Assembly: GCA_964615305.1 (NCBI GenBank)
Contig: CAZTNA010000001.1
Location: forward strand, 186,001-250,000
Reading direction: 5' to 3'
Source: Bog-950 sp964615305
Lineage (GTDB): Bacteria > Bacteroidota > Bacteroidia > Chitinophagales > LD1
Length of the DNA stretch: 64,000 nucleotides
In this document: piece after piece, positions 43,542 to 53,541 of the stretch
How the letters are laid out: each line of letters begins with the position of its first letter
How positions within the stretch are numbered: position 1 is the stretch's first letter
Notes under the pieces: model-generated
Databases searched by the model: none
The model's input: the letters and a program-made list of their open reading frames with translations, nothing else
What the model was told of the DNA's origin: nothing
Program-made: the position numbers and the translations under genes

Positions 43542-43911
43542 GGGCGGATACGTCTTTTTGGTAAGGCATAAATACAAAACTGCCTGATGTTTCCTCTGCC
43601 ACAAAAACACAAACAAACTCATTTGGATTTTTATACCCCTTAATAAAGTCTGGTGCTTTATCGTGCAATACTACACCCTTACTTACAAACTCTTCAAGAT
43701 GCGATGCGTTAAAGCTCCAAGTGGTATCAAAGTCAGCGCGATTAATTACAGGTAATCCCAAATCAATATCGCTTTCGCCACGGGTAGCTATAAAAATAGG
43801 GTATTTGGTTACATCGTTTCGCAGCATACCAGCAGCTACCTGCTTAATAAAACCGAGGCAAACTTCTAAATCGGCCTGCAGTGTTTTAAAAATTTCTTCG
43901 TCAAGATTCAT
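43534..43911 (-). CDS. Conserved hypothetical protein, 125 residues
   Basis: The ATG at 43911 (MNLDEEIFKTLQADLEVC) is the only ATG start; a TTG two codons earlier also fits. It is soluble, with mixed helices and strands (YPIFIATRGESDIDLGLPVI; GSFVFMPYQKD). It resembles uncharacterised Bacteroidota proteins, but I cannot name a family. It follows pdxH by 28 bases on the same strand and overlaps apaG at its 3' end. No function is assigned. Confidence 0.72.
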   Translation of the reverse strand: MNLDEEIFKTLQADLEVCLGFIKQVAAGMLRNDVTKYPIFIATRGESDIDLGLPVINRADFDTTWSFNASHLEEFVSKGVVLHDKAPDFIKGYKNPNEFVCVFVAEETSGSFVFMPYQKDVSALN

Positions 43912-43939
43912 ATACAATGCTAAAAGAAAACGTCAAACA

Positions 43940-44578
43940 CTAAGGTGCAAGACGCTTTATTTTCCATGCGCCATTTTCTAACTCGTAAACAATTCGATCG
44001 TGCAGTCGGCTGGCTCTACCCTGCCAAAATTCGAAATAATGGGTTTTTAAAATGTAACCACCCCAATGTTCGGGCCGTTTTATTTCACCTGAATCTTGTA
44101 ATGCGTAAAGCCTATCTTCCAGATATTCTCGACTTGGTATTTCTTCACTTTGCTCCGATACAACCGCGCTCAATTTACTTTCAAAGGGTCGGGATACAAA
44201 ATATTTCTCTGACAAGTGCGGGTCAATCTTTTCAAGGGATCCTTCTATACGAATTTGCCTTTCCAACACATCCCAGAAAAAGAGTAATGCAGCGTGTGAG
44301 TTTTGCTCAATTTCTTTTCCTTTTCGGCTATGATAGTTTGAATAAAACACAAAACCATTTTCGTCAAATGCTTTAAGTAATACAATTCTGGACGATGGTT
44401 TGCCATCTTTTGTGGCCGTAGATAGTGCCATAGCATTTGGCTCAATAATTCCGCCATCACCTGCTTCCTGAAGCCACCATCCAAATTGTTCGAACGGGTT
44501 TGGAGAAATTTTGTTTTCCGTTAGCTCATGCTTAGTGTAGTTGCGCCTGTTGTTGTGCAGATCTTTAGAAGTAAACAT
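43940..44578 (-). CDS. pdxH: Pyridoxine/pyridoxamine 5'-phosphate oxidase
   Basis: An FMN enzyme that makes pyridoxal 5'-phosphate. The 212 residues show the typical order: NPFEQFGWWLQEA, EPNAMALSTATKDGKPSSRIVLLK, FYSNYHSRKGKEI, AALLFFWDVLERQIRIEG, EYFVSRP-like KYFVSRPFESKL, PEHWGGY and the C-terminal RLHDRIVYE with KIKRLAP. The length is normal. It probably shares a transcript with the hypothetical gene downstream. A terminator for the next gene lies upstream of its start. Confidence 0.97.
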   Translation of the reverse strand: MFTSKDLHNNRRNYTKHELTENKISPNPFEQFGWWLQEAGDGGIIEPNAMALSTATKDGKPSSRIVLLKAFDENGFVFYSNYHSRKGKEIEQNSHAALLFFWDVLERQIRIEGSLEKIDPHLSEKYFVSRPFESKLSAVVSEQSEEIPSREYLEDRLYALQDSGEIKRPEHWGGYILKTHYFEFWQGRASRLHDRIVYELENGAWKIKRLAP

Positions 44579-44637
44579 GCTGTAAAACTAACAACAAAAA
44601 CTGCCCGAAGATTGATTTCAATCACTCAATGGTTATA

Positions 44638-44674
44638 AAAAAAAGAGCCGCAGTTTCAGGCTACGGCTCTTTTT
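44638..44674 (-). terminator. Terminator of the gene at 44693-46318
   Basis: The arms AAAAGAGCCGCAG and CTACGGCTCTTTT form a 13-bp stem with one mismatch and a 7-base loop. It lies 19 bases past the minus-strand stop at 44693. The A and T tracts make it symmetrical. Confidence 0.83.
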
Positions 44675-44692
44675 ACTCTAAATGGTTAAATA

Positions 44693-46318
44693 CTACTCTA
44701 CTGAAAGTAACTTAACAGCTTTTTTGCGTCCGTTATCTTCAGAAACCTGAACCATGTAGGTTCCGGATTGTAAACTGCTTACATCCAATGAAATGGTATT
44801 AGCGCCTGATGTAACTTTAGTATTTACAGACCGAACTAGTCTTCCGGCAACATCATACAGGTTAATGGCAGCTAAGCCAGATTTGTCTGTGTTCATTGTC
44901 AATTGAACCAATGCTGAACTTGGATTCGGGAATAATGTAAAGTTGATTTGGTTCTCTAAGTCATTGATAGCATTTGCAGTATCACAAATCGAAGTCAGAA
45001 CTGTAGTGCCGGATACTGGTGAAATGGTTTGGGTCGTAACATTTAGGGTTACCGGGTATAAGTTCATATTATAAAATGCTGATGTGTCGTTTATAGTTGT
45101 TGCAGTAGCTGCGTTTGATTCAGAAGCACAAGCAGTAGAACCCGTTTCATCTGGAGCAACCAACCAAACGTTATTGTAGGAGCCTCCAAATGAGTTGGTA
45201 TATCCAACAAACAATGCACCGTTATTTGTAAAGTTTCCATTTTGAAAATACTCGTCACCCGTGCCTCCTGCGTTCTTTGATAATATGATGTTACCATTAG
45301 TGTCAATCAACATTACTTCTGCATCACCACCGGCACCAAAACTACTCGTGTGGCCGAGCAAAAGCATCATCCCCGATCCATCGGGAATTTGCTTAGCAGC
45401 ACTTAACGATTCATTTTGAGGACCGCCAAAAGTTTTTGACCATTGAATAACCGGTGGGCCACTAGCCACTGACCATCTTGTTACCCACATTTCTGATTGT
45501 TGCCCTCCGCCCGGGTAGGTGTTCCCTATAAAATATACACTTTCGTCACCATCAGTACCGGCTACAATAGCGCGAAAATCATCTTCGCCAACATCGCCCG
45601 AAAGAAAGGTTGCCTGCATGTTTCCACCTGTATCAATAACCGCAAACATACCCTCGTTTGCACCAAAAATATTTGCTCCGCTGTTTCCGGCAACCACATA
45701 ACCGTCATTATTTATTGAAATTACATCATAAACATTTTCGTTGATGTACTGCATACCCATTATCTTAGTCCACTTTTCGGCTCCGTTGGCATCAAGTAAA
45801 ACTAGAAGAACGTCAGTCCTATTAGCTGTGGCACTGTCGCCACCTCGTGTAGAACCTGTAACTAAATAACCATTTGGGCCTTCGGCAATTTTCACAGCAT
45901 AGTCGGTGCTGTCTGTACCAAAAGTCTTTGCCCATATTAAACCGCCATTGGTATCTACTTTAGCTACAAACATATCCATGCTTGATGAATAACTGTTTGA
46001 GCGACCAGCTAAAAGTAAATTTCCATCATTTGTAGATATGATAAAAGTACCCCAGTCAGTACTACTGCCTCCGTACTGTTTTACCCAAATAGGGTTACCG
46101 GAACCGTCTGTTTTTAAAACAAATGCATCGCCACTGGTTGCGCCATTGGCAAATGTAGTACCAACATAGTAATTGTTTCCGTTTGCATCAACGGCACCTG
46201 CGTTTGCGTAAGAGTCGCCACCCAAGTTAATTGTTTTTTGAAATTGCGCATTTCCGGTGAGTGAAACTCCGGAAATCATAATGGCAATCAGGCAAATAAT
46301 TGTAAAATTTTTTCTCAT
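44693..46318 (-). CDS. Secreted repeat protein with a T9SS type A sorting domain
   Basis: A 541-residue exported protein with a signal peptide ending VSLTGNAQ (about residue 25). The body has ~55-residue repeats of the form DAFVLKTDGSGNPIWVKQYGG with NNGDGGYLLAG-like strands, a propeller or SBBP-like pattern common in Bacteroidota secreted proteins. The final ~85 residues (FTLFPNPSSALVQL, YDVAGRLV, LQSGTYMVQVSE) are a type A sorting domain. A terminator follows. Its upstream gap (46319-46512) is shared with the divergent giant gene and holds a 20-bp tandem repeat. Adhesion or enzyme activity cannot be told. Confidence 0.88.
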   Translation of the reverse strand: MRKNFTIICLIAIMISGVSLTGNAQFQKTINLGGDSYANAGAVDANGNNYYVGTTFANGATSGDAFVLKTDGSGNPIWVKQYGGSSTDWGTFIISTNDGNLLLAGRSNSYSSSMDMFVAKVDTNGGLIWAKTFGTDSTDYAVKIAEGPNGYLVTGSTRGGDSATANRTDVLLVLLDANGAEKWTKIMGMQYINENVYDVISINNDGYVVAGNSGANIFGANEGMFAVIDTGGNMQATFLSGDVGEDDFRAIVAGTDGDESVYFIGNTYPGGGQQSEMWVTRWSVASGPPVIQWSKTFGGPQNESLSAAKQIPDGSGMMLLLGHTSSFGAGGDAEVMLIDTNGNIILSKNAGGTGDEYFQNGNFTNNGALFVGYTNSFGGSYNNVWLVAPDETGSTACASESNAATATTINDTSAFYNMNLYPVTLNVTTQTISPVSGTTVLTSICDTANAINDLENQINFTLFPNPSSALVQLTMNTDKSGLAAINLYDVAGRLVRSVNTKVTSGANTISLDVSSLQSGTYMVQVSEDNGRKKAVKLLSVE

Positions 46319-46420
46319 GTGCTTTTTTGATTTTGTATTGGCTAAACTAAATTATTTCTCCAAAAAACTTGTAATAAATAGCTTAACACTAACAATATAT
46401 GTGGGGTGTATAGGTTTCTT

Positions 46421-46460
46421 TAGGTATAAACATTGTACAATAGGTATAAACATTGTACAA
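46421..46460. repeat. Perfect tandem 20-bp repeat with TTGTACAA palindrome
   Basis: TAGGTATAAACATTGTACAA occurs twice back to back (46421-46440 and 46441-46460) without a mismatch. Each copy ends in the palindrome TTGTACAA, so the two palindrome centres are 20 bases apart, about two helical turns. It lies 53 bases before the ATG at 46513 in a divergent promoter region. A transcription-factor site is the simplest reading. Confidence 0.7.
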
Positions 46461-46512
46461 AAGGATTGTTTTAAGACATATAAAATTTCAACTTAGCCCA
46501 AAAGATATTTGT

Positions 46513-49500
46513 ATGAGATACTTTGTGCTTTTGCTTGTTGTATTTGGAATTACTTTGAAGGTAAGCGCCCAATATTGGTTCGCCTCTTATGCTCATCATG
46601 GTCGTGATATCAGTGCATCTGCTGTGTTACGTCCATATAACCTTCAGGTAGGAGGTGGTGTTGAGGTAGCAGAGCAGTTTGAAGATTTTTTGTTATCGTT
46701 TGATGGAGGCATATTATGGAACGTGTGGGGCACCGATACGCCAACCTCACGGGTAATGTGTATGGCATTTAAAGATTCGCTGAACGGATGCGGAGTTTGT
46801 TACATGGGTAAAATGGTAAGAACTACAGATGGCGGAAACGTTTGGAATAAAGTTCAAACGTTTAGCAACCGTAATTTTTTCAAAGTAATTTATGTTACTC
46901 CTCAGGTGCTGTTTATTGCCGGTGGTTCACAGACACTTGACACATCATCTATCTATAAAAGCAACGATGGGGGAATAAGTTGGATAAATGTCTACGACCA
47001 ACCCGGGCAACGTCTTAAGTCAATTTGTTTTTTAGATACGTTAAACGGCTTTGCCGTTGGTGAGTCTTCAATAATATTAAAAACTACAAATGGCGGGCTT
47101 ACGTGGCTTCCGGTTTCACCACCGGTAACCGACAGAAGTTTTAATGATATTGTGTTTCGAAATAATACAGACGGTTTCATTATTGGTGGTGTAAGAGATT
47201 CAATCAGAACTCTTCTAAGCACTTCTAATGCTGGCCAAAATTGGATAGTTGCAAAGGACGAAGACGGTGGAGCTTACAACGACATTACATTTATTGATTC
47301 GCTCGAAGGTTTTATAGTAGGTGACAGTGCAACCGTGTTACGTACTACAGATGGTGGGCAAAACTGGATGACGGATCCGGTTCCGAATATAGCTGCTGAT
47401 CAACGGATAAACACAATAGCATTTCGTGATAGTAAACTGGGCGTAATGGGCGGTAACAATGGATTTGTTCAAGTCTATGCCATTGCATCAACACCCGTGG
47501 CCATTACGCTACCACATGCACCAATTGATACTAATAACGTAATGCTGTTGGGTAAAATCAATACATTTGGTATTCCTTCGCAGGTTTATTTTCTTGTATC
47601 TACTGACAGTACACTTCCATTTGCCTCAACAGCTACATGGGGAGGTATTTTTTCCAGTGATTCTTTGACTTACTATACTCAGCCTGTCTATAACCTTGAC
47701 CCGGATTCAACATATTATTATTCCTTACGCGTAGTTGGTGTTCACGGAATTGTGAATGGAGATACACTTTCTTTTAAGCCTGCAATACCCGGTTATACTT
47801 TTCAAACACTTTGGCCAAGTAGTATAACACCGTACTCAGTTCAGCTAAACGGTATGGTTAGTAATTTCCCAGATACTGTTGAATTGTCGTTTGATTTCGG
47901 AACAACTGCTGCCATGCCATTTTCATTGCCTGCAACACCTTCCACTATTAGTGATACATCACAGAGTTATGTTACCGCACAAGTTCTTTCGCTGCAACCC
48001 TCCACCAATTACTATTTTAGGTTAAGAGGTGAAGCAAACGGAGTAGTTTACTTGGGTGTAACATACGTTTTTTCAACTGATAGTTTACCTCCGCATGTAA
48101 GCACATTGCCAGCTTTTGGGGTTTCTACTTCTACGGCAATTATAAATGGACTGGTTCGCTCTGGTAGTTATTTGCCCGACACTATTACGTTTGAATATGG
48201 CCTTAGTAATTCATTTGGAAATGAAGTTACGGCTACCCCACATGTAATAAATGATACGTTACAGCACTATGTAACAGCCTCTCTAAACAATCTTACACCC
48301 AATTCAGTTTATTACTATCGAGTAATAAGCCGTAACTCCATTGGGCAAAAGAGTACAGGTGACACTAAACTCTTTTATACTTCTGCCAGCACAATTCCTA
48401 ACTGGGATTTTGAAGACTGGACTCATGTAGTAGAAGCAAACCCCCGAGGATGGTATTACTACGGCAATGCTGTTTCTGTTCCTTCCTACAACTCTACACA
48501 AGCCTTGCATTTGTTTGGTGATTCTAAGTTTGCCGGTGGAGTTGCGTTTACAGGTATGCTTTTTCCGGGTATGCCCTCAATGTGGGGCTCTCCATTCACG
48601 GCACGTCCCGATTCGCTTATTTTCTTTGCCAATCATAACATAGCTGTTGATGATACCGCATTTGAGTTACTTTCAATAAAACAGAACGGTATAGAAATTG
48701 GAACAGCCCCGTTTTTAATAGAGGGTAATACCAACGGTAGCTTTGTTCGTTATGCAGTGCCTATCAGCTACACCGCGCTCGGCAATCCGGATACAGTTAT
48801 CATTGCTTTTGCAAGCAGTGTAAGATTGTTCAATAACTGGACTCCTTCTACCAACTGGTTGCAGGTAGATGATATTTCATTTAGCCAAACAGCGCAAACA
48901 GTTGTAAATGCTGATTTTGAAGTTTGGGATACAACCGAGTATGATACACCCGACTCTTGGTTTTCTAGCAGAGATAATCCTAAGGGTTTGTTAGACACAA
49001 TTCCCGTAACCAAAACCACTGATGCCTACTCGGGTCAGTACGCGGTAAGGATGGAAAGCCTCTTGTTTCCTTACGGGTCATTTACAGGGTTTGTTATCAA
49101 TAGTCAAGCAGAAGGCGGCTATCATCCCGGATTTCCGGTGGACAGAAAGTGGGAATCACTTACCGGCTACTTTAAGTACCAACCCGTAAATAATGACACT
49201 ATGAATCTGACAGTAGTGATGTTTAAAGCTGGTCAGCAGATTGGGTTTGGCGGGCTAACCATTGATACGGCAGTTTCCGATTATACACCTTTCAGCGTGC
49301 CAATTTGGTATAACCAACCAAATGAAATGCCTGACAGCGCCATGATATTTTTACAGAACTGTAACTGGAATCCGCATGGCAATTCGGTGTTGTACGTAGA
49401 TGCGTTGAGCATGAGTGGTTTTGATCCTGCTTTTACAAACGTACCGGTTGTGCCTTCGATTATGGCTGCCGGACTAACCATATACCCTAACCCTGCCGGT

Positions 49501-49704
49501 AACTACCTAAACATAAAAGCCGAGGGTATGGAGCAAAGTTACCAGATAGAAGTTTTTGATATTACAGGCAGCATGAAGTATTCAATCAGGCAAACAACCA
49601 ATCATCATCAAATTGATTTAAGTGATTTTTCAACAGGTATTTATTTTGTTAAGGTAGGTGATGGTCAGAAGAGCATGAACGGGAAGTTTATTATAGCCAG
49701 ATAG
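46513..49704 (+). CDS. Giant secreted protein: Ycf48-like propeller, three ~97-residue modules, T9SS type A
   Basis: A 1063-residue exported protein. The ATG at 46513 gives signal peptide MRYFVLLLVVFGITLKVSAQ; the frame is open 20 codons further but without a signal. Residues about 20-340 have Ycf48/BNR-like blades (STDGGNVW / KSNDGGISW / KTTNGGLTW). Then three FN3-like modules (about 345-640) each contain the pattern LSFDFGT and LQPSTNYYFRLRG. Two jelly-roll halves starting NWDFEDW and NADFEVWDT follow. The end (LTIYPNPAGNYLNI, LSDFSTGIYFVKV) is a type A sorting domain. A larger paralogue follows 21 bases later. Adhesion is plausible from the layout. Confidence 0.9.
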   Translation: MRYFVLLLVVFGITLKVSAQYWFASYAHHGRDISASAVLRPYNLQVGGGVEVAEQFEDFLLSFDGGILWNVWGTDTPTSRVMCMAFKDSLNGCGVCYMGKMVRTTDGGNVWNKVQTFSNRNFFKVIYVTPQVLFIAGGSQTLDTSSIYKSNDGGISWINVYDQPGQRLKSICFLDTLNGFAVGESSIILKTTNGGLTWLPVSPPVTDRSFNDIVFRNNTDGFIIGGVRDSIRTLLSTSNAGQNWIVAKDEDGGAYNDITFIDSLEGFIVGDSATVLRTTDGGQNWMTDPVPNIAADQRINTIAFRDSKLGVMGGNNGFVQVYAIASTPVAITLPHAPIDTNNVMLLGKINTFGIPSQVYFLVSTDSTLPFASTATWGGIFSSDSLTYYTQPVYNLDPDSTYYYSLRVVGVHGIVNGDTLSFKPAIPGYTFQTLWPSSITPYSVQLNGMVSNFPDTVELSFDFGTTAAMPFSLPATPSTISDTSQSYVTAQVLSLQPSTNYYFRLRGEANGVVYLGVTYVFSTDSLPPHVSTLPAFGVSTSTAIINGLVRSGSYLPDTITFEYGLSNSFGNEVTATPHVINDTLQHYVTASLNNLTPNSVYYYRVISRNSIGQKSTGDTKLFYTSASTIPNWDFEDWTHVVEANPRGWYYYGNAVSVPSYNSTQALHLFGDSKFAGGVAFTGMLFPGMPSMWGSPFTARPDSLIFFANHNIAVDDTAFELLSIKQNGIEIGTAPFLIEGNTNGSFVRYAVPISYTALGNPDTVIIAFASSVRLFNNWTPSTNWLQVDDISFSQTAQTVVNADFEVWDTTEYDTPDSWFSSRDNPKGLLDTIPVTKTTDAYSGQYAVRMESLLFPYGSFTGFVINSQAEGGYHPGFPVDRKWESLTGYFKYQPVNNDTMNLTVVMFKAGQQIGFGGLTIDTAVSDYTPFSVPIWYNQPNEMPDSAMIFLQNCNWNPHGNSVLYVDALSMSGFDPAFTNVPVVPSIMAAGLTIYPNPAGNYLNIKAEGMEQSYQIEVFDITGSMKYSIRQTTNHHQIDLSDFSTGIYFVKVGDGQKSMNGKFIIAR

Positions 49705-49725
49705 TTACACGTTAAATTATAGCAC

Positions 49726-52700
49726 ATGAAATTGAAGATGCTTTCAGTGGTTACATTTTTAATGCAAGCTACACTCAACTTTGCACAACCGTGGTATTTA
49801 TCCTACGCACCTCATGGCCGCGATGTAAGCGCATCAGCAATGGTAAACCCCAGCCAAATTGTATTGGGGTCCGGTTTCGAAATTGCTGATCAGTTTGAAG
49901 AATTTTTTCGCTCAAACGATTACGGTTTAGGTTGGAATGTTACTTCCACAAACGTCAATACTTCGCAAGTAATGTCTATCGCATTTCACGATTCTATGAC
50001 AGCTTACGGAGTATGCCGCCACGGTAAAATAGTAAGTACAGTAGATGGAGGTAATAGCTGGGCCAATAGAGATACATTTAAACAGCGCGACTTCTTTAAG
50101 CTGATTTTTGCTGATGCACAAACCTTGTTTGCAGTAGGCGGTTCTAGAACCGATGACTCGGCCACAATTGTTAAGAGCAGCAACGGAGGATTAAACTGGA
50201 ACGTAGTTTACAATCAACCCGGAAACAAGCTGCGCTCAGTATATTTTTTCGACCCGCAGACTGGTATTGCTGTTGGCGACCAGGCACAAATACTCACAAC
50301 CACCAATGGTGGCACCAACTGGAGTGTTGTAGCATCTCCTGTGTTAGGCAGACATTTTTATGATATAGAGTTTGTTGATGCCAATGTTGGTTTTATTGTG
50401 GGTGGGCTTGCAGACTCTTTGCAAACCGTTTTAAAAACTACCAATGGTGGCGTTAATTGGGCTGTGGTGTATGATGGTGTTGGTGGCTTTTTACGTGACA
50501 TAGAATTTGTAAACTCTGCCATTGGCTATATAGCAGGAGATAGCGCAACCGTAAGAAAAACCACAGACGGTGGACAAAGCTGGGTTACCGAGTTGTTGCC
50601 AAACACAAACCCCGATCAGCACATTAATACAATTTCTTTTTACAACAACAATTATGGGCTTGTAGCGGGTAATGGAGGCTATATATGTATATATGCCAAC
50701 ACCACTCCCCCTGAGGCCATTACGCTAAGTTCAATGCCTATAGATACAACCAATGTTACTCTTATAGGCAGTGTAAACACAAAAGGTATTCCCGGACAAT
50801 GTGATTTTATAGTAAGCACCGATAGCATGTTGAGTTTTGCTCAATCTCAATATGTGCATAACGGTATGGGGTCTTTGGTAACTGACTCTGCTACGTTGTT
50901 TTCTGTAAACGTTAATAACCTAAGCCCCGATACCACCTACTTTTTTTGCTGCCGTACCACCACACTGGCGGGTGTAAGCTATGGAGATACTTTATCGTTT
51001 CGACCACAACTTCCCGGTTACACTTTCCAAACGTATAACCCCACTGTGGTTAATGATACAACAGCCACATTTGCAGGTGGCGTAAACAAACTAACCGGTA
51101 GCGTCAATATTAGTTTTGATTATGGAACTTCACCGGCTATGAGCAGTTCAGTGGTGGGGAACCCCGCCATAGTAAGCGACTCACTCAACCATAACATTAC
51201 TGCAACTGTTTACGGACTACAACCACATGTGCTGTACTATTGCCGTATGAGAGGTACCGATGGTATTAAAACCTATGTGGGCGCTCCATTTACTTTTTTT
51301 ACAGGTAACCCGTATTCCAGTTTGCAAACATTAGCTGCCACCAACGTAACCAACACATCGGCTGTGTTAAACGGCTTTATTGAAGGAGCTACAGTAAACA
51401 TGAACCTGTATTTTAATTATGGGCCCAACCCCAACATGAACCTGAATGCACAGGCTGTTCCGTCATCTGTTTCCGATACACTTTACCATGCTGTTAGTTT
51501 GCCGCTGCAAAATTTACTGCCTAACACCATGTACTATTTTCAAATAAAAGGCACCGTTAATAATGCTGCGTTTACCGGCAGCACCGTTAGCTTTTTTACA
51601 GGCAATCCTAATTTTGCTTTAAATACTTTGCAGGCAACCAGTGTAACAGGAAACACAGCCGTGCTGCAAGGCGAAATAAATAAACAGCCCGGGGTTACTA
51701 ACCTTTGGTTTGAGTACGGGCCCACCAATAGTTTGGGTTTAATTGCTCAGGCAACTCCTTCAGTTGTTAGCGATACCTTGTATCATGCAGTATCTTCTGT
51801 TATTTCGGGGCTATCGCCTTTTAGTAACTATTACTACAGGTTAGTTGGGCAACTTGGCGGCACATTACTCTATGGATCTGTAAATAGTTTTCAAACTATT
51901 AGCCCCACTTCAAACTTTCAATCTACCGGGGCTACGGATGTAAATACAAACTCTGCCACATTAAACGGGCGCGTTCATTACCTCACCAGTAGTTATTCAA
52001 TGAGTTTTGATTACGGAACCGATACAACAGCATATACGAACATAGCCGCAACACCGGCTACTGTTAGCGATACCGGTTTGTATAATTTAATTGCCAATGT
52101 TACGGGTTTGCAAACTAACACGGTGTACTACTGCCGTTTAAAAGGCGAAAGTGGTGGCACAACCCGCTATGGCGATTGGGTTTCATTTTTTACCGGAAAC
52201 GAAATTCCTAACTGGGATTTTCAGTTCTGGACGCACGATACCGTTATGATACCGTTTGACTGGGGTTTTGTTTCTGACGGATTTAGCCGTGTGCCGGGGC
52301 ATACAGGTAACTATGGTTTACATATTTCGGGCAGCAATTTTGGGCTTAAAGGCATGGTAGGTGACGGACTTTTTGGAGGGCAGGTGTTTAATGCCCGACC
52401 CGATTCGTTTTCAGTGTATCTGCAACACAACATAGTACCTGGCGATACAGCCGCCCTTGCATTATTTATGAGTAACAGTAACGGTATAGTTGCTCAAAAT
52501 TTTTTCATGATTACAGGCAATACATCCGGAGGGTATCAGCACTACACGTTCCCAATTACGTATGAAAATGGTCAAATGCCGGATAGTTTGGCAATTGCTA
52601 TGGTTCCTTCTATCCGTCTTTTTGCGGGGTTGCCCATTATTAACCCCAACTCTTTAACTGTTGACGACATGTCGTTTATTCCCAACAACGCAACTATTGT

Positions 52701-53499
52701 AAATGGCGATTTTGAGAACTGGTTTAGTTTTGAATACGATAATCCGGAGAGTTGGTATTTCCCCAAATTTTTGCAGATACAACCAACGGATACCTGCCAC
52801 CCAAGTTTTCAAAAGAAATTTTACAACGCACCGGACGATTACGCGTTGCAGTTAACTACAGTTACCAGAAACAATTATAAGTTAGCTTTTGGTATAGCTA
52901 CTGATCCTTCGATATTCAAAACTACATACTCCGGTTTTCCGGTTAGTACCAGATACCAAACATTTAATGGCGAGTACCAGTTTATGCCCGACAATAACGA
53001 CACGCTCAACATTGATGTTTCGTTTTTTAAACAACAACAGTATGTGGGTTACGCCTCATTCCAGGCAACTTCGGCTACTTCGGGGTTTACTCCTTTTTCA
53101 TCTGTTATTTATTATGTAAACAACCTAACTCCTGATACTGCTACCCTCAGCATTAACTTTAACCATAAAACTTTAATTGGCAACCCTACTGCCTTGGTAG
53201 ATAAGTTGAGTTTGCGCGGCTATTTAGCGCTCAATTTGCCCACACTTACTGCTGAAGACCTGAAAGTGTACCCGAACCCAACCCCTGATTGGCTGACCGT
53301 AGAATTTCCGGGTGTATTAGGTGATGAAGGCACCATACAGTTGTATAGCCTAAACGGTCAGTTGCAATCAGAACTGCCGGTTTCTTTGGGCGATACAAAA
53401 ACGCAGTTCAGTTTGGAAAGCTTGCCAGCCGGTGTGTATTTACTGCGCTTTACCTCAGGTGTTACCACGCTAAACAAAAAAATTGTAGTAATAAAATAG
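49726..53499 (+). CDS. Giant secreted paralogue with five ~97-residue modules, T9SS type A
   Basis: A 1257-residue exported protein closely parallel to its neighbour. It has the same opening (WYLSYAPHGRDVSASAM, compared with WFASYAHHGRDISASAV), Ycf48-like blades, and jelly-roll halves (NWDFQFW, NGDFENWFS). It has five FN3-like modules rather than three; the extra 194 residues equal two modules. The modules end in repeated phrases such as FFTGNP and VSDTLYHAVS. The C-terminal YPNPTPDWLTV through LPAGVYLLRF is a type A sorting domain. The 21-base spacing suggests one transcript. It is an expansion by duplication; no enzyme motif is seen. Confidence 0.9.
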   Translation: MKLKMLSVVTFLMQATLNFAQPWYLSYAPHGRDVSASAMVNPSQIVLGSGFEIADQFEEFFRSNDYGLGWNVTSTNVNTSQVMSIAFHDSMTAYGVCRHGKIVSTVDGGNSWANRDTFKQRDFFKLIFADAQTLFAVGGSRTDDSATIVKSSNGGLNWNVVYNQPGNKLRSVYFFDPQTGIAVGDQAQILTTTNGGTNWSVVASPVLGRHFYDIEFVDANVGFIVGGLADSLQTVLKTTNGGVNWAVVYDGVGGFLRDIEFVNSAIGYIAGDSATVRKTTDGGQSWVTELLPNTNPDQHINTISFYNNNYGLVAGNGGYICIYANTTPPEAITLSSMPIDTTNVTLIGSVNTKGIPGQCDFIVSTDSMLSFAQSQYVHNGMGSLVTDSATLFSVNVNNLSPDTTYFFCCRTTTLAGVSYGDTLSFRPQLPGYTFQTYNPTVVNDTTATFAGGVNKLTGSVNISFDYGTSPAMSSSVVGNPAIVSDSLNHNITATVYGLQPHVLYYCRMRGTDGIKTYVGAPFTFFTGNPYSSLQTLAATNVTNTSAVLNGFIEGATVNMNLYFNYGPNPNMNLNAQAVPSSVSDTLYHAVSLPLQNLLPNTMYYFQIKGTVNNAAFTGSTVSFFTGNPNFALNTLQATSVTGNTAVLQGEINKQPGVTNLWFEYGPTNSLGLIAQATPSVVSDTLYHAVSSVISGLSPFSNYYYRLVGQLGGTLLYGSVNSFQTISPTSNFQSTGATDVNTNSATLNGRVHYLTSSYSMSFDYGTDTTAYTNIAATPATVSDTGLYNLIANVTGLQTNTVYYCRLKGESGGTTRYGDWVSFFTGNEIPNWDFQFWTHDTVMIPFDWGFVSDGFSRVPGHTGNYGLHISGSNFGLKGMVGDGLFGGQVFNARPDSFSVYLQHNIVPGDTAALALFMSNSNGIVAQNFFMITGNTSGGYQHYTFPITYENGQMPDSLAIAMVPSIRLFAGLPIINPNSLTVDDMSFIPNNATIVNGDFENWFSFEYDNPESWYFPKFLQIQPTDTCHPSFQKKFYNAPDDYALQLTTVTRNNYKLAFGIATDPSIFKTTYSGFPVSTRYQTFNGEYQFMPDNNDTLNIDVSFFKQQQYVGYASFQATSATSGFTPFSSVIYYVNNLTPDTATLSINFNHKTLIGNPTALVDKLSLRGYLALNLPTLTAEDLKVYPNPTPDWLTVEFPGVLGDEGTIQLYSLNGQLQSELPVSLGDTKTQFSLESLPAGVYLLRFTSGVTTLNKKIVVIK

Positions 53500-53541
53500 T
53501 GCTTTGCCTCAAGGATTAGTAGGCGGGCTAAGCAACAGTTT

